40,877 nucleotides of DNA from a virus: positions 1 to 40,877 of IMG/VR virus record IMGVR_UViG_3300025896_000055. One strand, written 5' to 3'. A program made the translations under genes and the position numbers. Position 1 is the first letter of the stretch, and each line of letters begins with the position of its first letter. The notes beneath the pieces are model-generated. The model saw only the letters and a program-made list of their open reading frames with translations. It made no database searches and was not told the origin of the DNA. This document shows, one piece after another, positions 32,544 to 39,201 of the stretch.

Positions 32544-33148
32544 ACGACATTGACTACGCCTACATCGTTGCGTCTAAGATCGTGGAGCGGGAGATGGCGT
32601 GCGCGGACGACCATTGGAACGACGAGATGGGGACGCGCCCAGATAGCGAGTGGCATACAGGGTTCCATCAGGAGGCTGGTGTCGTAGAGTTCTCTGGTCG
32701 TCCGTACCTGCCCGATAGGGATCATTGGGTGCGTGCCTACTTGGAGGCAGAGGCTGAGGTCATAGAAATGAGGGCAAGCGGACACGCTCGCGCTCGTGCT
32801 ATACTCGACCTCCCCTACGAGATGGCATTTACCTGCGACGACTGCCGCCTCTGGGCGTTCGTCGGGCATCGTGATACGAAGGACTCGTTCTCTGAGGAGG
32901 AGCGACACGGCCCGCTCTTTGAGGTGCGTAGCTGCGACCCCGACGCGGTGCGCAAGATTCACGGCAAGCCCTTTGACCCTAACGGAGCGTGGGATCGGGA
33001 GCCGATCATCTACGAGCAGGAGGTATCGGGAGAGGACTTGCGCAGGAAGCGCAGCGGGAAGTACAAGGCGGAATACAATGCCCAACGCAGGGCGAAGTAC
33101 GCAGCAGAGAAGGAGGCGCGACGTGCGGCAACCACCGAGGAGCGTTGA
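32540..33148 (+). CDS. Hypothetical protein, 202 aa
   Basis: A 202-aa acidic protein starting MNDIDYAYIVASKIVEREMA, with CDDCRLWAFVGHRD (a CxxC with a nearby His) and a very basic C-terminal helix (LRRKRSGKYKAEYNAQRRAK). The basic tail suggests nucleic-acid contact. No known domain. Start fixed by ATGA overlap. Its last 26 bases overlap the helicase gene, whose ribosome site lies inside it. Confidence 0.6.
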   Translation: MNDIDYAYIVASKIVEREMACADDHWNDEMGTRPDSEWHTGFHQEAGVVEFSGRPYLPDRDHWVRAYLEAEAEVIEMRASGHARARAILDLPYEMAFTCDDCRLWAFVGHRDTKDSFSEEERHGPLFEVRSCDPDAVRKIHGKPFDPNGAWDREPIIYEQEVSGEDLRRKRSGKYKAEYNAQRRAKYAAEKEARRAATTEER

Positions 33149-34427
33149 GGCGGAGGCTGGACTCATTGGCTCGTGCCTGATTGACGATGGCGTGATGACG
33201 TACGCTTCGGACATCTCGCCCGACGACTTCTCTAAGAACTCACACCGCCTAGTATGGAAGGCGATGCTGGCCTTGTCGTCGCGTGGCGACGTAATGGACA
33301 TCGTGTCTGTTGGCGAGGAGCTGGTGCGTCAGGGTACGCTTGACGACGTTGGTGGATACACGGCGTTGCCTGACCTTGTGGCGGCGACACCGACGAGTGC
33401 CAACGCGCAGCACTACGCCGACTCTGTCCGCACAAAGGCGACGCTACGGCGTATCCTCACGGCGGCGACCAAGATCGCGGAGATTGCCTACGCCGACCCT
33501 GCTGACGCTGACGAGGCGCTGGACAGGGCAGAGGCAGAGGTCTACGCCATCACCCGCACGATGAAGAAGAACGACTTCGCTGGGATGCGGACGCTGGTGG
33601 ACGATGCCATCAGCAAGTTGGACTGGGTACGACACAATCGAGGGACGGCGCAGGGCATCAGTTCTGGGCTGGCGCAGCTTGACGAGATGACGGGAGGGTG
33701 GCAGAGGTCTGACCTCACGATCCTTGCGGCTCGTCCGAGCGTGGGTAAGACGGCGATGGCGCTGAACATTGCGCAGCACGCTGCCATCAAGGAGGGCAAG
33801 CGGGTCGCCATCTTCTCACTGGAGATGAGCCGCGACCAGTTGGCTACTCGTCTGATGGCTGGTGTCTCTGGCGTGGACATCTTCCGCATCAGGCGCGGCG
33901 ACGTGGAGGGTATCAACCTTGCGCGTATCGCAGCGTCAGTCTCACACCTAGAGGCGGCGACCATCTTCATTGACGACTCCCCTGTGGCGTCGCCTGTGGA
34001 CTTGCGGTCAAAGGCACGTCGCCTATCATCAGATGGCGGGCTGGACCTCATCATCGTGGACTACCTACAACTGATGATGCCAACCAAGCAGACGAAGGAC
34101 GGCAATCGCGTGGTCGAGACGAGCGACATCAGCCGAGGGCTGAAGGCGATGGCGCGGGAGCTGAACGTTCCCGTGATCGCGCTGTCGCAGTTGTCTCGTG
34201 CCGCAGAGCATAGAGAAGGAGGTCAACCACGACTGGCTGACCTCCGAGACTCTGGTGCGATTGAGCAGGACGCTGACCTCGTGATGCTTCTATGGCGTCC
34301 CAACGGACAGGAACACGGACAAGCCAACGAGAAGATCAAGCTGTCCCTTGCGAAGCATCGCAATGGACCGACGGGTGAGATTGACTTGACGTTTGTCAAG
34401 GCTACGACCACATTCACGGAGGGATGA
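33123..34427 (+). CDS. dnaB: DnaB-like replicative helicase
   Basis: A 434-aa hexameric 5'-3' helicase that opens DNA at the fork. The N-terminal domain begins PRSVEAEAGLIGSCLIDDG, as in DnaB. The RecA-like C-terminal domain has Walker A RPSVGKTA (about 204-211), FSLEMSRDQL, Walker B LDLIIVDYLQLM (about 308-319), the LSQLSRAAE loop and DLRDSGAIEQDAD. Length is near 450, without a fused primase. Start is GTG 33123, six bases after AAGGAGG; frames starting earlier overlap the previous gene. No loader or primase seen nearby, so host DnaG probably primes. Confidence 0.88.
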   Translation: MRQPPRSVEAEAGLIGSCLIDDGVMTYASDISPDDFSKNSHRLVWKAMLALSSRGDVMDIVSVGEELVRQGTLDDVGGYTALPDLVAATPTSANAQHYADSVRTKATLRRILTAATKIAEIAYADPADADEALDRAEAEVYAITRTMKKNDFAGMRTLVDDAISKLDWVRHNRGTAQGISSGLAQLDEMTGGWQRSDLTILAARPSVGKTAMALNIAQHAAIKEGKRVAIFSLEMSRDQLATRLMAGVSGVDIFRIRRGDVEGINLARIAASVSHLEAATIFIDDSPVASPVDLRSKARRLSSDGGLDLIIVDYLQLMMPTKQTKDGNRVVETSDISRGLKAMARELNVPVIALSQLSRAAEHREGGQPRLADLRDSGAIEQDADLVMLLWRPNGQEHGQANEKIKLSLAKHRNGPTGEIDLTFVKATTTFTEG

Positions 34428-35368
34428 TGAGGCACGCATCATTCTTTAGCGGCGTAGGTGGTCTAGACCTTGGCTTTGAGCGAGCTGGAATCCGCACCGT
34501 CAGCGTCAGTGAGATTGACCCATACGCCAACGCGGTGTTGGCAGAGCGATTCCCAGACGCTCCGAATCTGGGAAGCATCACGGAGGTGGAAGCAAATGAC
34601 ATCCCAGAAGCAGACATCTGGTCAGGTGGGTTCCCCTGCCAAGACCTCAGCGTCGCAGGTAAGAGATCAGGATTTTCTGGTGATCGAAGCTCGCTTGCCT
34701 TCACATTCCTCAACCTTGTGGAGCAACGACGACCTCGGTGGTTGGTGCTGGAGAACGTCCCAGGTCTGCTCACTTCCAACGATGGACGAGATTTCCTCAG
34801 ACTCCTCCGTGAAATGGACGACATCGGGTATTATGTCTCGTGGAGAAGTCTCAATGCTAAATACTTCGGAGTCCCCCAAAGAAGGAATAGGGTCTTCGTT
34901 GTCGCGCATCTTGAACCAGGTCGCACCGAGCAGGTTCTATTTGAGTGCGAAGGCGGCTGCGGGCATCTTGCGCCGAGCAGCAAAGCGAGGGAAGAAACTT
35001 CCTCAAGCTATGCAAGAAGCACTTCAGGCGATCGATGGCTCACAAATATCGGTACCCTCATCGGTGCGGCGGCTAACGCCGACAGAGTGCGAGAGGTTGA
35101 TGGGGTGGCCAGACGGCTGGACGATAGCATCATCTCGTTTCCGTCAAGATACAGCAGGCAGCCGACAAAGTTCAACGATCAAACCGATCCGCTGACCATA
35201 GCTGCTGGCGCACCTGCGGTTGTCATTCCCCAACAGGGAGTGGGAGGAGATGATGCTGAACCAATCGGCCTAGACTCCAACCGATACAAATGCATTGGCA
35301 ACGGCGTGGTGGCTCCAGTCGCTGAATGGATTGGACGGCGCATTGTTGCCGTGGATATGCTAAAGTAA
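34427..35368 (+). CDS. dcm: C5-cytosine DNA methyltransferase
   Basis: A 313-aa enzyme that would add a methyl group to carbon 5 of cytosine using SAM. Motif I is FFSGVGGLDLGFERAG, motif IV GGFPCQDLS with catalytic Cys near 71, motif VI ENVPG, motif VIII GVPQRRNRVF, and motif X DSNRYKCIGNGVVAPVAEWI near the end. The expected motif IX (LTPTECERL-GWPDGWT) is absent from this frame and appears in the +1 frame at 35064-35123. The gene may be split, frameshifted or truly double-coding. Role: self-protection from host restriction. The start overlaps the helicase stop (TGATG), with GGAGGG upstream. Confidence 0.8.
   Translation: MRHASFFSGVGGLDLGFERAGIRTVSVSEIDPYANAVLAERFPDAPNLGSITEVEANDIPEADIWSGGFPCQDLSVAGKRSGFSGDRSSLAFTFLNLVEQRRPRWLVLENVPGLLTSNDGRDFLRLLREMDDIGYYVSWRSLNAKYFGVPQRRNRVFVVAHLEPGRTEQVLFECEGGCGHLAPSSKAREETSSSYARSTSGDRWLTNIGTLIGAAANADRVREVDGVARRLDDSIISFPSRYSRQPTKFNDQTDPLTIAAGAPAVVIPQQGVGGDDAEPIGLDSNRYKCIGNGVVAPVAEWIGRRIVAVDMLK
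34833..35195 (+). CDS. Overlapping +1-frame ORF carrying methyltransferase motif IX
   Basis: A 120-codon open frame inside the methyltransferase gene. It reads MLNTSESPKEGIG, SSLSRILNQVAPSRFYLSAK, AAAGILRRAAKRGKKLP and then VRRLTPTECERLMGWPDGWT, the motif IX consensus of C5 methyltransferases. From memory, the YLSAKA-GILRRA-RGK-LP stretch is itself a conserved part of many phage methyltransferases. Either it is the specificity part reached by +1 frameshift, or a separately started subunit, or the outcome of assembly indels. No strong ribosome site lies before ATG 34833. Confidence 0.45.
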   Translation: MSRGEVSMLNTSESPKEGIGSSLSRILNQVAPSRFYLSAKAAAGILRRAAKRGKKLPQAMQEALQAIDGSQISVPSSVRRLTPTECERLMGWPDGWTIASSRFRQDTAGSRQSSTIKPIR

Positions 35369-35398
35369 TCCCGACGGGCGGTCCCCCTGCCCGACTAA

Positions 35399-35439
35399 GA
35401 TCCCCTGATGGCTCCTCCCATCAGGGGATCATTCTTTTT
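35399..35439 (+). terminator. Rho-independent terminator between convergent runs
   Basis: GATCCCCTGATGG-CTCCTC-CCATCAGGGGATC forms a perfect 13-bp stem with a 6-base loop, followed by ATTCTTTTT: a textbook plus-strand terminator, 30 bases after the methyltransferase stop. The minus-strand gene ending at 35429 reads into the hairpin, which could also slow or stop the minus run; no T-run exists on that side. Confidence 0.85.
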
Positions 35440-35635
35440 CACACGCTGGACAAGTGCCGAAGTACTTCCCAGAGTGATCGTGCAGAGCTGAAAGCGGCAG
35501 GTCGGATGGCATCTCTCGACCAATCAGTGTCTCATAGACGATGCCGTTCTCACGACACCATCCGCGCAGGGACTTACCCTCTTTCTTTGCCGCCTCGCGG
35601 AAGAGTTCCCTGACCTTCTGATCGTCTTCGCTCAC
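35429..35635 (-). CDS. Hypothetical protein, 68 aa, last gene of the minus run
   Basis: A 68-aa protein starting MSEDDQKVRELFREAAKKEG, with a helix-turn-helix-like middle (LRGWCRENGIVYETLIGREM) and a C-terminal CPACEKE that may bind metal. GTG start with GGAGA seven to eight bases upstream. It overlaps the preceding gene by 62 bases. Not recognised; a small DNA-binding protein is possible. Confidence 0.5.
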   Translation of the reverse strand: MSEDDQKVRELFREAAKKEGKSLRGWCRENGIVYETLIGREMPSDLPLSALHDHSGKYFGTCPACEKE

Positions 35636-35807
35636 GGATCATCTCCAATGCTAGGTAAAGACCGAGTGCCACGAACTGGCGTTCGCCGTGGCTGAGTTGG
35701 GGTAGGACACCTGTCCCTATGGAAACGTGGCTCTCCGTGGCTCCTAGACCCTCTAGAAGCGATTCTACGGAGGCTTCTAGGGGGTCTGGATCAGTAAGAT
35801 TCCCCAC
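35574..35807 (-). CDS. Hypothetical protein, about 77 aa
   Basis: A small acidic helical protein (LEASVESLLEGLGATESHVS, then GERQFVALGLYLALEMIRE). The start is uncertain: GTG 35807 or TTG 35819 both lie inside the 3' end of the previous gene and neither has a clear ribosome site. The 3' end overlaps the next gene by 62 bases. Kept because it fills an otherwise empty slot in a tightly packed operon. Confidence 0.4.
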   Translation of the reverse strand: MGNLTDPDPLEASVESLLEGLGATESHVSIGTGVLPQLSHGERQFVALGLYLALEMIRERRRSEGQGTLPRGGKERG

Positions 35808-36138
35808 TGTCGGGGTCAAGTTCTAACTGCGACCACTCCTCTTCAATGAGGGAGACGAGGATCAAGCAGTAGTTGGCGGCGTCCATCAGGGCATCGCGGA
35901 CGGATGGGTGCGCCAGCTCGCGCTTAGACTCTGCCGACAGGACAATGCGACCCTTCACGACCTGACCATTAAGCGCCTTGCGAATGCGGCTCATCTTGTC
36001 ATCGTTGAGACGAGAGAAGACACCAGGGATGCCAAGGTTCTCAATGTTGCTCGGACCGTATTGACCCTGACGCTGGACAAGGATGTCCCGCGCTTCGTCG
36101 TAGAGTCCTTGGAAGTAGACCTCAAAGTCCTTCGTCAT
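35791..36138 (-). CDS. DUF1599-like / nucleotide-related protein
   Basis: A 115-aa protein with YFQGLYDEARDILVQRQGQY, then GPSNIENLGIPGVFSRLNDD, KMSRIRKALNG and a final VRDALMDAANYCLILVSLIE. This matches the DUF1599 pattern (also called nucleotide modification-associated domain 1) of phage proteins linked to nucleotide metabolism. A helical MazG-like fold would fit, with E and D residues placed to bind metal. Start ATG 36138 is four bases after GAGGAG; a longer frame to 36321 overlaps the zinc gene. Confidence 0.6.
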   Translation of the reverse strand: MTKDFEVYFQGLYDEARDILVQRQGQYGPSNIENLGIPGVFSRLNDDKMSRIRKALNGQVVKGRIVLSAESKRELAHPSVRDALMDAANYCLILVSLIEEEWSQLELDPDSGESY

Positions 36139-36328
36139 TATGCTCCTCGTAGATTCGTTCGAGCCACTTGGCCTTCGCTTGTCCGACGACAAACCAAGCG
36201 ACTGCAACTTTCTTGCGACATCGCTGGCATTGGAATACTCGTAGTGTGTATTCTCTAAGCGCCTGAGGAGGTCGTCGGAGCGGTCTGATCTCTCCTTCGC
36301 ACCTGTTGCACTTGAGTCCAAGGTTCAC
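36122..36328 (-). CDS. Zinc-ribbon protein, 68 aa
   Basis: A 68-aa protein with CNRCEGEIRPL near residue 7 and CQRCRKKVAVAW near 34, a four-cysteine zinc ribbon, and a charged C-terminus. GTG start overlaps the preceding TGA (GTGA), with GGAAGAA upstream. Possibly nucleic-acid binding. It overlaps the DUF1599-like gene by 17 bases. Confidence 0.55.
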   Translation of the reverse strand: MNLGLKCNRCEGEIRPLRRPPQALREYTLRVFQCQRCRKKVAVAWFVVGQAKAKWLERIYEEHNDEGL

Positions 36329-36528
36329 TTCTTCCGTTCTGCTGCGAGTACTGCGATGAGTCCAGCAGCGAGCGGACCAAACGGAACTGGGGCAAACGCA
36401 CCAAGAGCAGCGGCAATGCCATAGACCAAAACGATACGCGAGTTCTGCGTTGCCACTGGTGCGCTAATGATTTGACGAATCGTCGGCGGGATGATCTGCT
36501 CGTTGTCCTCGTTAGGTTGCGTAGCCAA
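36325..36528 (-). CDS. Small membrane protein, 67 aa
   Basis: A 67-aa protein with a polar N-terminal half (MATQPNEDNEQIIPP) and a hydrophobic second half (IVLVYGIAAALGAFAPV, then FGPLAAGLIAVLAAE), one or two membrane spans and a basic RKK end. I start it at TTG 36528 because AAGGAGG lies six bases upstream; the frame open to 36654 overlaps another coupled gene. Could be a holin-like or accessory membrane protein. Confidence 0.5.
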   Translation of the reverse strand: MATQPNEDNEQIIPPTIRQIISAPVATQNSRIVLVYGIAAALGAFAPVPFGPLAAGLIAVLAAERKK

Positions 36529-36685
36529 AGTCGACCTCCTTGATGATGGCGTTGGCGGCATAGGCTGCCAACTGTTCCTTGTTTGGTTGACCCTCAAGGC
36601 CATCCAATAGAAGCTTAAAGATATGGAGCCATACCTGCGAGACAAGTACGGCATCAGGCTTGCGCTTGCGCGCAGGGACTGCCAT
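36512..36685 (-). CDS. Hypothetical protein, 57 aa
   Basis: A 57-aa gene whose ATG shares its A with the RmlC stop (TAATG) and whose end overlaps the next gene by 17 bases. It starts MAVPARKRKPDAVLVSQVWL and is helical (HIFKLLLDGLEGQPNKEQLA). No family recognised. The exact coupling is the main evidence. Confidence 0.55.
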   Translation of the reverse strand: MAVPARKRKPDAVLVSQVWLHIFKLLLDGLEGQPNKEQLAAYAANAIIKEVDFGYAT

Positions 36686-37236
36686 TACTCTGACTCTAGT
36701 GTTCGGAGCAGGTCGTCGCCAGCACGCTTCCAGTTGGCAAGCGTCTCGCTTGTACCGTCCGTCTTGACTGATGGTGCAGCCTTGTCCTTGTCGCTGATGA
36801 TGAGCTGCGCTCGGATCTTCTCAAGGTCAGCCTCAATGTCTGGCAACCCGATGTAGGAAATACCGATCTCGTGTTCTGCTCGATAGATGTCGGTTGTTGC
36901 GTAGGTCACAGTGGTGTCCTCAAGTGCGAGGAAGCCACGGCCCCACCACCACGGGGCATAGAAGACCTTGCCGTCCCCAGCCTCCATCGTCTCAGAGATG
37001 ACCTTGCCATACAGGACAGAGGTTGGATCAAGGTTCACGGCATAGACGATAGCCTTGCCGCTGGCGATCCACATTGACTTGTCCATCAGGCGCTGGGCGT
37101 GGATGCCACGGAAGGTTCCGCCAAGCGACCACGACATATTGATCTGGCTGAAGTTGAATCCCTTGAGGACTTCGCTGAAGTAGCCTCGACTATCCTTGAA
37201 TACGTTTGCCTTAATGACTCGTGGCTCAAAGCTCAT
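36685..37236 (-). CDS. rfbC: dTDP-4-dehydrorhamnose 3,5-epimerase-like protein (RmlC family)
   Basis: A 183-aa cupin epimerase: family members invert carbons 3 and 5 of dTDP-4-keto-6-deoxy-glucose, the step before RmlD. Marks are DSRGYFSEVLKG, RGIHAQ (His46, the family base), GKAIVYAVNLDPTS and YATTDIY. The usual HGF segment is WWWGRGF here, replacing a conserved His. A C-terminal tail of about 50 residues is extra and charged. Start ATG 37236 has AAGGAG eight bases upstream. It pairs functionally with RmlD at 100-942 though 4 kb away; RmlA and RmlB were not found. A changed substrate is possible. Confidence 0.75.
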   Translation of the reverse strand: MSFEPRVIKANVFKDSRGYFSEVLKGFNFSQINMSWSLGGTFRGIHAQRLMDKSMWIASGKAIVYAVNLDPTSVLYGKVISETMEAGDGKVFYAPWWWGRGFLALEDTTVTYATTDIYRAEHEIGISYIGLPDIEADLEKIRAQLIISDKDKAAPSVKTDGTSETLANWKRAGDDLLRTLESE

Positions 37237-37597
37237 CGCTAGTCTCCTTCCCATAATGCTGGACAAAGTCGTCAAAATCTATAATCGCCAGCGCCCGACG
37301 ACGAGTACCTGCTCCTGGCGAATCACCAACCACAAGGACTGCCAACTGGTCAGCCTTTGGGTTAAGTTCTCTTAACCATTTATCTAGGCGTTCTGGGTAC
37401 GACAGGCCGACCTTACATTGGATCACAAAGTGTCGAGCCTCTACGTCGTTCTTGCCGCCATACATCCCTGTCCTTGTGCCGTTCAGCCGAGCAGCGACCT
37501 CGCGCTCAAAGCTATTGCCGCGCTGCCTAGCCCTGGCCCCGCGACGGGACCGCTCTGCATTCGCATCATCTATTGCCAAGTCCTTCATCTTACCCAC
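37226..37597 (-). CDS. PD-(D/E)XK nuclease, resolvase-like
   Basis: A 123-aa basic protein with GNSFEREVAARLNG (Glu31), GGKNDVEARHFVIQCKV (Asp51, then Q60-x-K62) and a C-terminal LAIIDFDDFVQHYG strand-helix. This is the PD-(D/E)xK core of archaeal-type Holliday junction resolvases and related small phage nucleases, with Gln in place of the second acidic residue. Next to annealing and exonuclease genes, a role in resolving recombination or packaging branches is likely. GTG start with GAGGG upstream. It overlaps RmlC by 11 bases. Confidence 0.6.
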   Translation of the reverse strand: MGKMKDLAIDDANAERSRRGARARQRGNSFEREVAARLNGTRTGMYGGKNDVEARHFVIQCKVGLSYPERLDKWLRELNPKADQLAVLVVGDSPGAGTRRRALAIIDFDDFVQHYGKETSDEL

Positions 37598-37880
37598 GCT
37601 TGACCCTCGCTAACTGGACAGTGCGCCTGCCCACTTCTACCTTGTCGCCAAGTTCTATTATTGCAGCGGCGATCAGTTCCTTGTTCAGGACTCGGTTCTC
37701 AATGGTCTCCCGAAGAAAGAACCAACCCTCTGGTGCAACTCCGCTATCATAGCGTACCGACAGACCAGCCCAGATCCTCCCGTACCGACCGTCAAGGAGG
37801 TAGCAGATGTCTCCGTTCTGGACAATGTCCAGATCATCGTCGATCACCCGCGCACTGCGGGTTACTTCGTATCTAAGCAC
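37590..37880 (-). CDS. Hypothetical protein, 96 aa
   Basis: A 96-aa beta-rich protein starting MLRYEVTRSARVIDDDLDIV, with GDICYLLDGRYGRIWAGLSV and a C-terminal helix plus basic strand (RRTVQLARVKRG). No family recognised. GTG start without a clear ribosome site, lying 19 bases inside the previous gene; 8-base overlap with the nuclease. Probably part of the recombination operon. Confidence 0.5.
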   Translation of the reverse strand: MLRYEVTRSARVIDDDLDIVQNGDICYLLDGRYGRIWAGLSVRYDSGVAPEGWFFLRETIENRVLNKELIAAAIIELGDKVEVGRRTVQLARVKRG

Positions 37881-38047
37881 TTCTTGTGGACCCAGCTATA
37901 CAAGCTAACCTTGCGCGGACCATCAAAGCTAATCGTCCGTAGCGCCGTGCCGTCAGCGTGCTTCTCAATCATTGAGTTGCATTTGGTGCAGTGCCGTGGC
38001 GCGAAGACCGCAATCTTCTTGCCCGACTGCTGCTGCTTTACTGCCAC
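37862..38047 (-). CDS. Small zinc-binding protein, 61 aa
   Basis: A 61-aa basic protein with CTKCNSMIEKHADG near residue 20 and WVHKKCLD at the end, together a C-x2-C / H-x2-C zinc site. GTG start with GGAG five bases upstream. It overlaps its neighbours by 10 and 19 bases. Function unknown; a nucleic-acid-binding accessory is possible. Confidence 0.55.
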   Translation of the reverse strand: MAVKQQQSGKKIAVFAPRHCTKCNSMIEKHADGTALRTISFDGPRKVSLYSWVHKKCLDTK

Positions 38048-38268
38048 ATTGACTCCATTGCACGCTGGCCATCCTGAGCTTCGTAGAGTCGGATGGCAAC
38101 GGCATTCGCGGAGTCGTCCATAAACACCGCCACCATCCGACAGAGTTCCCGTGGGTCAATCGCGCAGAACGGGCAGCCACCGTCGTGCTGACCTTGGGAC
38201 TTGAATGTTGAGATGCGAGCCAAAGCGCAGCCTGCTGCTGCCACTGCATCCTCTGGCTTGGTAATCAT
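38038..38268 (-). CDS. Hypothetical protein with CPFC motif, 76 aa
   Basis: A 76-aa protein starting MITKPEDAVAAAGCALARIS, with a GGCPFCAIDPRELCRM centre (CxxC plus further Cys) and a helical end. It may bind zinc. ATG overlaps the SSB-like stop as ATGA. No family recognised. Confidence 0.5.
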   Translation of the reverse strand: MITKPEDAVAAAGCALARISTFKSQGQHDGGCPFCAIDPRELCRMVAVFMDDSANAVAIRLYEAQDGQRAMESMWQ

Positions 38269-38684
38269 TCCTTGACTTCCATCGGCGTCCAGATCAACGG
38301 CGAGCAGTCGCGCACCGTCACATCTTCATACGCCTTGCCCTCGTACTCGCGTACGTTGCGGGACTCGCCCGTCACGTGAACGCTTGGGCGCTTGTCGCTT
38401 GGGTTCTTGGTGCGAGACTCCTGTGTCTTGTAGTAGATCTTGTAGAGATGCTCCTGCGTCTTCTTGTCAAAGACGGTGAGCGTCAGGTAGACATACTTGG
38501 CACCTGGCTCTTCGCCGCGTGTCTCCTTGTCCGCTGACTTCCACTGCTGGAACTCATTCGTGGAGCGGGAGGCGAAGAACTCGATGGCCTTCGTGCCAGT
38601 CTTGAACTCCTTCTCCTTTGGCTCCTTCTTGTCAGACAGCCATACGTTGTACGCTACCTGTGGACCTCGTGCAAATTCTGCCAT
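38265..38684 (-). CDS. Single-stranded DNA-binding-like protein
   Basis: A 139-aa protein starting MAEFARGPQVAYNVWLSDKK. Its beta-rich pattern (AKYVYLTLTVFDKKTQEHLY, KIYYKTQ, and VHVTGESRNVREYEGKAYED) resembles an OB-fold SSB core, though the classic acidic SSB tail is missing (it ends WTPMEVKE). It follows the ERF gene by one base, the usual partnership of annealing protein and SSB. SSB is inferred, not proven. I start it at ATG 38684; GGAG lies upstream. Confidence 0.5.
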   Translation of the reverse strand: MAEFARGPQVAYNVWLSDKKEPKEKEFKTGTKAIEFFASRSTNEFQQWKSADKETRGEEPGAKYVYLTLTVFDKKTQEHLYKIYYKTQESRTKNPSDKRPSVHVTGESRNVREYEGKAYEDVTVRDCSPLIWTPMEVKE

Positions 38685-38685
38685 C

Positions 38686-39201
38686 TTAGAACTCCAAATC
38701 ATTCAGGTCGGGCTTCTTGTCTGGGGCGGGAGCGACCTTCTCCATATCCCCAAAGATTGCTTTCGCTGATTCAGCTACGCGATACGGAGCAGCATCAACC
38801 TCTGGATCATCACCCGTTGGGATGAGGAACCCTGTGAGCAGCGCGTACTTCAGTGCGCCAGTCGCAGCCTTATATGCCGCCTTGTCGCCTGAGTCTGCGC
38901 CTGTGCCGATTGACTGGAATGAGAGGGTCTCGCCCGTCTCGCCATCCGTCAGCGTCCACGTGAAGCGAAGCGTTAGCAGCGCCTGCTTGCCGCTTGGCGT
39001 CACGCCCTCACTGATGACATCAATGTTGGTCGGCGTCATTGAGACGCTGAGCTTTGACAACTGCTCGCGCACCTTGTCGGCAACTGCCGATGCCTGCACG
39101 AACTTGTATCCTTGTGCTGAGTTAGTTCCTGTTTTCGCAACGTACCCGACCGCCTCCATAACCTTGGCAATCTTGGCTGCGAGTTTGACTGGCTGCGTCA
39201 T
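38686..39201 (-). CDS. erf: ERF-family single-strand annealing protein
   Basis: A 171-aa recombinase that anneals complementary single strands. ERF marks are SAQGYKFVQASAVADKVREQ, SVSMTPTNID, FTWTLTDGETGETLSFQSIG and GADSGDKAAYKAATGALKYA, then FLIPTGDDPE. The acidic C-terminal end (KPDLNDLEF) may recruit SSB. It lies between a Cas4-like exonuclease and an SSB-like protein, a complete strand-annealing recombination set. Length 171 is slightly short for ERF. ATGA overlap with the nuclease. Confidence 0.85.
   Translation of the reverse strand: MTQPVKLAAKIAKVMEAVGYVAKTGTNSAQGYKFVQASAVADKVREQLSKLSVSMTPTNIDVISEGVTPSGKQALLTLRFTWTLTDGETGETLSFQSIGTGADSGDKAAYKAATGALKYALLTGFLIPTGDDPEVDAAPYRVAESAKAIFGDMEKVAPAPDKKPDLNDLEF

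Noticed and set aside
34872-34876. CCCCC run as the slippery site for the methyltransferase frame change
   Set aside because: Motif VIII (GVPQRRNRVF) continues in the original frame after this run, so any shift must occur further downstream.
5184-35368. tRNA genes, integrase, repressor or toxin-antitoxin pair
   Set aside because: Looked for and not seen by eye; a weak or divergent tRNA could be missed without a structure search.
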